Origin: Bacillus stratosphericus
GTDB lineage: Bacteria; Bacillota; Bacilli; Bacillales; Bacillaceae
Assembly (NCBI RefSeq): GCF_020524495.1
Contig: NZ_JAIVLB010000004.1
Location: 46,949-110,948, forward strand
Length of the DNA: 64,000 nucleotides
Direction of reading: 5' to 3'
Shown here: positions 58,748-64,000 of the stretch, in pieces
Numbering within the stretch: position 1 is the stretch's first letter
Layout of the letters: each line of letters starts with the position of its first letter
Program-made: the position numbers and the translations under genes
Notes under the pieces: generated by a model
What the model was told of the DNA's origin: nothing
The model's database searches: none
The model's input: only the letters and a program-made list of their open reading frames with translations

Positions 58748-59623
58748 TTACCTCTCTCCTTTTTTCGGCCATACATGGTAATACAAAAAGGCATTTGTTG
58801 TCCTAAAGCCCATCTTTTCATACAGCTGAATGGCTGTCGTGTTATGCAACTGGGTCCCGGCAGAAATGAAATGATGCCCTCTGTCATGAGAGACCTTCAT
58901 CATCTCAATAAACAGATTTTTCCCAATCCCTTTTCTTTGTACATCTGGTCTAATCGCAAAAAGCTCAAGCGCCATCTCATTGCCCTTTGTCATCCCTTGA
59001 ATCAAGCCAACCACTTCATTGTTCAGCTTTGCCACGAGATTGATATCTGCGCGTCCAAGTAAATTATTTCTCATCCATTCCTGGTAGAAATGCTGAACGA
59101 CCCTTTGGTCTAAATATGGGTCAAGTGCATAGCGGCTTTTCACAAAAGCCTGATGACCAAGTAACACCGCTTCATCGTATTCCTTTTCATTTGGCAGACT
59201 CATCACCACATCTTGACCTGTTAATGGCATCTCTATTTGAGCAGGCGGTGCCTCAAGCCGCGTGAGACCGCCGACATAGTACACATGTGATAGCTTTTGG
59301 ATAATACGGTTTTTTTCAAGATCAGCCGCTTCAAGACGTAAAAAGAAGAAATCACATTTTTCGGTTCTCATCCAATTGATGAATCGCTCCATCAATTCTT
59401 TAAAAGCAGATGCCGACTCAGCTTCCACGAGCTTCACATGAAAAATGTGCTGGTTGAAAATTCCACTCTCCCATTTTGACCACTCGTATAACAGCACCGC
59501 TTTGAGCTGGGCACCGCTGACAAGGGCAAATTGCTTGAAGCCTTCCATGTGTTTTGCCTGATGATCATATTTCTCCAGCCAAGCGGCAAGCACCTGATCG
59601 TCTATTGCATGAATAACCTTCAT
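58748..59623 (-). CDS. spsD: SpsD, GNAT acetyltransferase
   Basis: 291 residues. The C-terminal GNAT domain (about 150-290) has the acetyl-CoA loop AIRPDVQRKGIGKNLFIEMM and the late TAIQLYEKMGFRTTN motif; the N-terminal half is diverged. It likely N-acetylates the amino sugar made by SpsC. Start overlaps spsC by four bases. Confidence 0.9.
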   Translation of the reverse strand: MKVIHAIDDQVLAAWLEKYDHQAKHMEGFKQFALVSGAQLKAVLLYEWSKWESGIFNQHIFHVKLVEAESASAFKELMERFINWMRTEKCDFFFLRLEAADLEKNRIIQKLSHVYYVGGLTRLEAPPAQIEMPLTGQDVVMSLPNEKEYDEAVLLGHQAFVKSRYALDPYLDQRVVQHFYQEWMRNNLLGRADINLVAKLNNEVVGLIQGMTKGNEMALELFAIRPDVQRKGIGKNLFIEMMKVSHDRGHHFISAGTQLHNTTAIQLYEKMGFRTTNAFLYYHVWPKKGER

Positions 59624-60798
59624 GAAGATACCTTCTTATCTTTTAGAATAGACAACACTGCGGTGATGACATCCTGCACGTCTTCATCTGTCATACTTGG
59701 ATAAAGCGGGAGTGAGAGAGTACGTTCGTAATAAGTGAGTGATTCAGGGAAATCCTCTGGTGAATAGCTATAGGTTTGTTGATAGTATGGATGCAAATGA
59801 ACAGGAATAAAGTGAACACTCGTGCCGATTTTATATTCCTTTTGTAGCTGATCGATCATGTCATCACGTGTGATGAATGCTTCTTCTGGATCAACTTGCA
59901 GCACATACAAATGCCACGCATGTCTTCCCTCTTGGTGGACAGGCGGCAAGATCAGCCCTGCTTCTTTTTGAAAAGCCGCATTGTATGTCTGCGCAATCTG
60001 TTCTCTGCAGGTCTGCATGTCATCCAGCCGGCTTAACTGAACGAGCCCTAACGATGCCTGCACGTCAAACATGTTCATTTTATAGCCAGGTTCCTCGACC
60101 TCGTAGTACCACGTTCCCTTTTCTCCATAACGATTCCACGCTCCCTTGCTCATCCCGTGGAGCGCTAGTCTTCTGATTCGAGCTGCAAGTGCATCATCAT
60201 TTGTCGTCAGCATGCCGCCTTCTCCAGTCGCTATGTTTTTCGTTGCATAAAAACTAAAGGCGGTCGCATCACCAATCGATCCAATGGGTTGATCGTGATA
60301 CGTCGTATAGAGGGCATGGGCGGCATCCTCCAGCACAAACAAATCATACTTTTTGGCAATCGCTAAAATCCTGTCCATGTCGCATGATTGACCAGCAAAA
60401 TGAACAGGTACAATCGCTTTTGTATGTGGTGTGATGGCCGCTTCCAATTTCTCTGCATCCAGATTGAGTGTCGCTGGATCAATATCCACAAAAATAGGCG
60501 CTGCCCCAGTATGGATGATCGTATTAGCTGTTGCGCAGAACGTCAGGGGCGTTGTAATTACCTCATCACCATTCCCAATACCTCTCGCCTTTAACGCTAA
60601 AAATAGAGCAGCTGTACATGAATTGACAGCTATTGCGTGTTTTGCACCTGTCAGCTGCCTAAATTCTTCTTCAAACTGTCTTACTTTTGGTCCGGTTGAG
60701 AGCCAGCCGGACTTTAATGTTCCAATGACTTCATCAATTTCTTCCTGTTCAATCAAAGGCAGTGCATAAGGAAGAAATTGTGCTCTCTTTTGTCCCAT
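59620..60798 (-). CDS. spsC: SpsC, DegT/DnrJ-type sugar aminotransferase
   Basis: 392 residues of PLP-dependent aminotransferases acting on nucleotide sugars. The Schiff-base Lys is in FSFYATKNIATGEGG; VLEDAAHAL holds the cofactor-ring Asp. It adds an amino group to a 4-keto sugar nucleotide, giving the acceptor for SpsD. It lies 21 bases after spsB. Confidence 0.93.
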   Translation of the reverse strand: MGQKRAQFLPYALPLIEQEEIDEVIGTLKSGWLSTGPKVRQFEEEFRQLTGAKHAIAVNSCTAALFLALKARGIGNGDEVITTPLTFCATANTIIHTGAAPIFVDIDPATLNLDAEKLEAAITPHTKAIVPVHFAGQSCDMDRILAIAKKYDLFVLEDAAHALYTTYHDQPIGSIGDATAFSFYATKNIATGEGGMLTTNDDALAARIRRLALHGMSKGAWNRYGEKGTWYYEVEEPGYKMNMFDVQASLGLVQLSRLDDMQTCREQIAQTYNAAFQKEAGLILPPVHQEGRHAWHLYVLQVDPEEAFITRDDMIDQLQKEYKIGTSVHFIPVHLHPYYQQTYSYSPEDFPESLTYYERTLSLPLYPSMTDEDVQDVITAVLSILKDKKVSS

Positions 60799-60819
60799 AT
60801 TGTTTGCACACTCCTATCT

Positions 60820-62232
60820 TCATCTCTGAAAATCCACACCAGTTTTTGTTTTGAGCAGAGAAAGCAGAACATCGGTCGATCGCGCATGCGGATAATTTTC
60901 TTTAATGAAATGAGCCCCTTGCTGTTTTGCCAGCTTCATCTCTTGTTCATCAGGCAAAATACGGATCGCTTTTTCAGCCAGTTCAACAGGGTTTTCCATA
61001 TAATAGCTGCCAAGCGACTCGTAATAAGGGTATCTTCTGCCTTCTGGCATTTTCCCAATCAGCACACTTTTTTCAAAAAGCATCGCTTCAAGACCGACTG
61101 TTGATGTGAGCGTAATGACCATATCCATATATGACAGTAGGTCATACAAATCGATTTCTTTTTTAATCAATCTCACATGGTTCCCCGTCCGCTCAATGGC
61201 CACGTATACATTTAAGCGGTTTCGAGCCATTTCCCACGGATGCGGCTTCATGATCAGCTGAATATCTTTTCGTTTCGCAATCGTTTCAAGGACATTTCCA
61301 TAAAAGTCCTCTGAAAACGGCTGCGTTGCCACAAGCACGGTCTTTTTAGCTGGACTGAAGTTCAATTTACGAAAGACCATTTCCTGTTGAAGCGGCGTTC
61401 GATCCTGCACCAAATCAAATCTAGGATGACCTGTAATCTCCACCTGTTCAGGCTTACAGCCTTTGTCTTCATACCAGTCCTTTTCATACTTTCCAAACAC
61501 TCCGTGGCAGGTGGTGAAAATCGGCAAAAAGGCTTCGTCTCCCATGAGCACACCGTGCTGAAGACAGATACTGATGAGTTGACGTTTCACTGTTTGTAAA
61601 GCGAGCACGCGGCTATAAACATCCTCTGTCGTACCAACAATGACCGCTGCAATAGGCTGCAAATGGAACAGCGTCTCTGTCTCGTCAATCACATCAATAA
61701 ATTGCACAATGTCCTTCCGAAGTTTTTCTCTAAAAAAGACATTGCCAAAGACAGGGTGCTGTCCGTAAGGTTTCAGTAGAGCATTTGCTTTTTCAATATA
61801 TTCAGCATGGGCTTCTTTATTAACCTCTCCGGCTAATTCCGGCTTGCTGATGACTGGTAATCCGAAATAATCAGCCTTTTTCCAACGAGCGAGCAACACC
61901 GTTTTGTTCGGGTGAAACCGTGTATAATTGTGCTCAGCAAAACGCAAATGTTCAAAGTGAAGCAAGACCTTTCCATTATTCGGACGATAAGCGATACGCT
62001 TGATTTGTTGTTTCTGTTGATCAAAAAATGGCTGAATCTCTTGCGGCAGCGGACAAGCGGTTGTCAGTTCTTGACCAAATGCTTCATCTTCCATGCGTTC
62101 TCTCACTTCAGGGCTGATGTATTGATAAAAGTTACTGATCAACCCAAGAGGAATTTGGCGATAGGACAAATCCTTCATTAAATTCACATACTCAAAATAC
62201 ACCTGCCAATAATGATGAATATAGTGCGACAC
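60820..62232 (-). CDS. spsB: SpsB, CDP-glycerol glycerophosphotransferase-like protein
   Basis: 470 residues. The C-terminal half has GT-B features: LQHGVLMGDEAFLPIF, KTVLVATQPFSEDFYG, LIMKPHPWE and DMVITLTSTVGLEAMLFEKSV, the acceptor/donor region also seen in CDP-glycerol and polysialyl transferases. It may transfer a sugar or glycerophosphate to the coat polysaccharide. The real substrate is not clear. Confidence 0.85.
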   Translation of the reverse strand: MSHYIHHYWQVYFEYVNLMKDLSYRQIPLGLISNFYQYISPEVRERMEDEAFGQELTTACPLPQEIQPFFDQQKQQIKRIAYRPNNGKVLLHFEHLRFAEHNYTRFHPNKTVLLARWKKADYFGLPVISKPELAGEVNKEAHAEYIEKANALLKPYGQHPVFGNVFFREKLRKDIVQFIDVIDETETLFHLQPIAAVIVGTTEDVYSRVLALQTVKRQLISICLQHGVLMGDEAFLPIFTTCHGVFGKYEKDWYEDKGCKPEQVEITGHPRFDLVQDRTPLQQEMVFRKLNFSPAKKTVLVATQPFSEDFYGNVLETIAKRKDIQLIMKPHPWEMARNRLNVYVAIERTGNHVRLIKKEIDLYDLLSYMDMVITLTSTVGLEAMLFEKSVLIGKMPEGRRYPYYESLGSYYMENPVELAEKAIRILPDEQEMKLAKQQGAHFIKENYPHARSTDVLLSLLKTKTGVDFQR

Positions 62233-62238
62233 TTAAGG

Positions 62239-63087
<849 letters not shown>

Positions 63088-63184
63088 TTATAAAATTGTA
63101 TTCTTTTAATGATCTATCTTTGAAAAACGTGAAATTTTTGGTAATATAAGTAATCATTTGTGTGTATTAAAGGAGTAAAGAACA

Positions 63185-63859
63185 TTGGAAGCTATAAAGA
63201 ATGATTTATCCCAAAAAGAGGAAGTAACAGGATTTTTTCGATTTTTTAAAATTTTTGTCGCGACAAAAACGATTATTCGCTCATATCAACAATCCTCTAT
63301 TCCGATTTGGTTGATGATGCTCCTTGCGAGTATCGCTGGTACGAGCTGGATGTATGAAGGGTATTTTAGTGAGTATATGGGCAATCATATTCCATTTCCT
63401 TTTATTCTGTTACATGGTGCGGGTTATGGTATTTTAGTAGGCAATCTCATTTTATTTTTCGGTGCACTCATTTTACAGTGGTTAGAACGGCTCTTTTTTG
63501 GCAGTAAAACGGCGTATCGAGATGTGCTCAAAGCTTGCACGCTGACAGTCTTTTTCCCTTCCGCTTTATTTGCTCTTACTTGGATTTTCACTGTTGGTAT
63601 GCTTGGTCCGTATACATTTGTTAAAATCTCACCTTATTTAGATCAGCATTATGAAGTATGGTATTATCTCGATCTTTTGACACTGACTGAAGCATATGCA
63701 AAGACATGGATATTCGGAATGGCTGTGTTAGGCATTGTTGCTGTAATGAAGCTAAGAGTATGGCAAGCCTTCATGATCGTCATCACACCGTTGGCCGCGT
63801 TTTTTATAATCATGTCACTTGTATTTGATGTCCAGCGGGCTATGAACTGGATGATGTAA
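63185..63859 (+). CDS. Yip1-like membrane protein
   Basis: 224 residues from a TTG with AGGAG nine bases upstream. A cytoplasmic N-terminus (about 1-40) is followed by about five hydrophobic helices; the arrangement (IPIWLMMLLASIAGT, YGILVGNLILFFGALIL, FFPSALFALTWIFTVGM, TWIFGMAVLGIVAVMKL, FMIVITPLAAFFIIMSL) resembles the Yip1 family of unknown bacterial function. Divergent from spsA. Confidence 0.75.
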   Translation: MEAIKNDLSQKEEVTGFFRFFKIFVATKTIIRSYQQSSIPIWLMMLLASIAGTSWMYEGYFSEYMGNHIPFPFILLHGAGYGILVGNLILFFGALILQWLERLFFGSKTAYRDVLKACTLTVFFPSALFALTWIFTVGMLGPYTFVKISPYLDQHYEVWYYLDLLTLTEAYAKTWIFGMAVLGIVAVMKLRVWQAFMIVITPLAAFFIIMSLVFDVQRAMNWMM

Positions 63860-63862
63860 AAG

Positions 63863-63879
63863 AACTGCTCCAAGCAGTT
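63863..63879 (+). repeat. Small hairpin after the Yip1-like gene
   Basis: AACTGCTCC-AAGCAGTT, a 7-bp stem directly after the stop codon. It may assist the larger terminator that follows. Confidence 0.5.
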
Positions 63880-63894
63880 CCCAGACCGTAGACA

Positions 63895-63926
63895 AACCCC
63901 ACCTTTACTTCAAGTAAAAGTGGGGT
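63895..63926 (+). terminator. Terminator of the Yip1-like gene
   Basis: AACCCCAC..ACTT pairs with AAGT..GTGGGGTT in a long, nearly perfect hairpin ending in TTTTC. It can work on both strands. Confidence 0.8.
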
Positions 63927-63964
63927 TTTCACTTATTTTGATAAAATTTATCAGTTGTCTTACG

Positions 63965-63990
63965 CTGGACATGGTCCTTTCCATGTCCAG
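63965..63990. terminator. Hairpin at the right edge
   Basis: CTGGACATGG and CCATGTCCAG form a 10-bp perfect stem with loop TCCTTT. The gene it belongs to is outside the window; a weak T-run follows on plus. Confidence 0.5.
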
Positions 63991-64000
63991 TTTGCTAGCT

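Overview
The window is chromosomal DNA from a Bacillus, most likely the B. pumilus / safensis / altitudinis group. Gene content and order follow the B. subtilis segment from rpiB-ywlE through prfA, rho, spo0F, pyrG, rpoE, argS, speEB, pbpG, rsfA and pta to spsA, but several B. subtilis genes are missing or decayed (no nar/fnr or alb genes between clsC and argS; ywjC and ywjA are remnants). A circular-bacteriocin locus sits between rpoE and acdA. Sporulation genes (spoIIR, racA, spo0F, pbpG, rsfA, spsA-L) confirm an endospore former.

Layout. 1-6.4 kb, minus strand: start of rpiB, ywlE, mntP, ywlC, ywlB, spoIIR, a lipoprotein, prmC and prfA, with a DnaA-box cluster between ywlB and ywlC. 6.6-7.2 kb: racA on plus. 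7.4-7.9 kb: an AT-rich membrane-protein remnant. 8.1-20.6 kb: maeA, tdk, rpmE, rho, glpX, murA, tal, fbaA, spo0F, (ywjG on plus), pyrG with a reiterative-transcription attenuator, and rpoE. 20.6-23.1 kb: an AT-rich accessory island with a circular-bacteriocin precursor and small membrane proteins. 23.1-29.7 kb: a fatty-acid beta-oxidation operon (fadF, thiolase, hydroxyacyl-CoA dehydrogenase, two acyl-CoA dehydrogenases) with a FadR box in its promoter and a perfect cre site inside. 29.8-32 kb: clsB and uvsE on plus.

32-36.5 kb is a decaying zone: a ywjC-like fragment, a frameshifted S66 peptidase, a shattered ABC exporter (ywjA), intact clsC, and a second truncated S66 peptidase. 36.6-52.5 kb returns to the core: argS-ywiB, speE-speB, pbpG, ywhD, ywhC, ywhB, ywgA, ywfO, a DUF1450 protein, rsfA, two small genes, lipL, pta, hemQ. 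52.8-63 kb is the complete spsABCDEFGIJKL spore-coat polysaccharide operon, transcribed from spsA toward spsL. A Yip1-like membrane protein on plus closes the window.

The most unusual item is the bacteriocin locus. The precursor looks like an amylocyclicin/uberolysin-type circular bacteriocin, but its mature part is only about 50 residues and has no basic residue, apparently through in-frame loss of the cationic C-terminal segment. The partner membrane protein is split by a frameshift, and no transporter ATPase or SpoIIM-type gene is present beside it. Other points worth checking are the DnaA-box cluster, the pyrG attenuator, FadR plus CcpA control of beta-oxidation, and forespore-type promoters before spoIIR, pbpG and rsfA. 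All identifications were made by reading the sequence and from memory of the families; no search was run.
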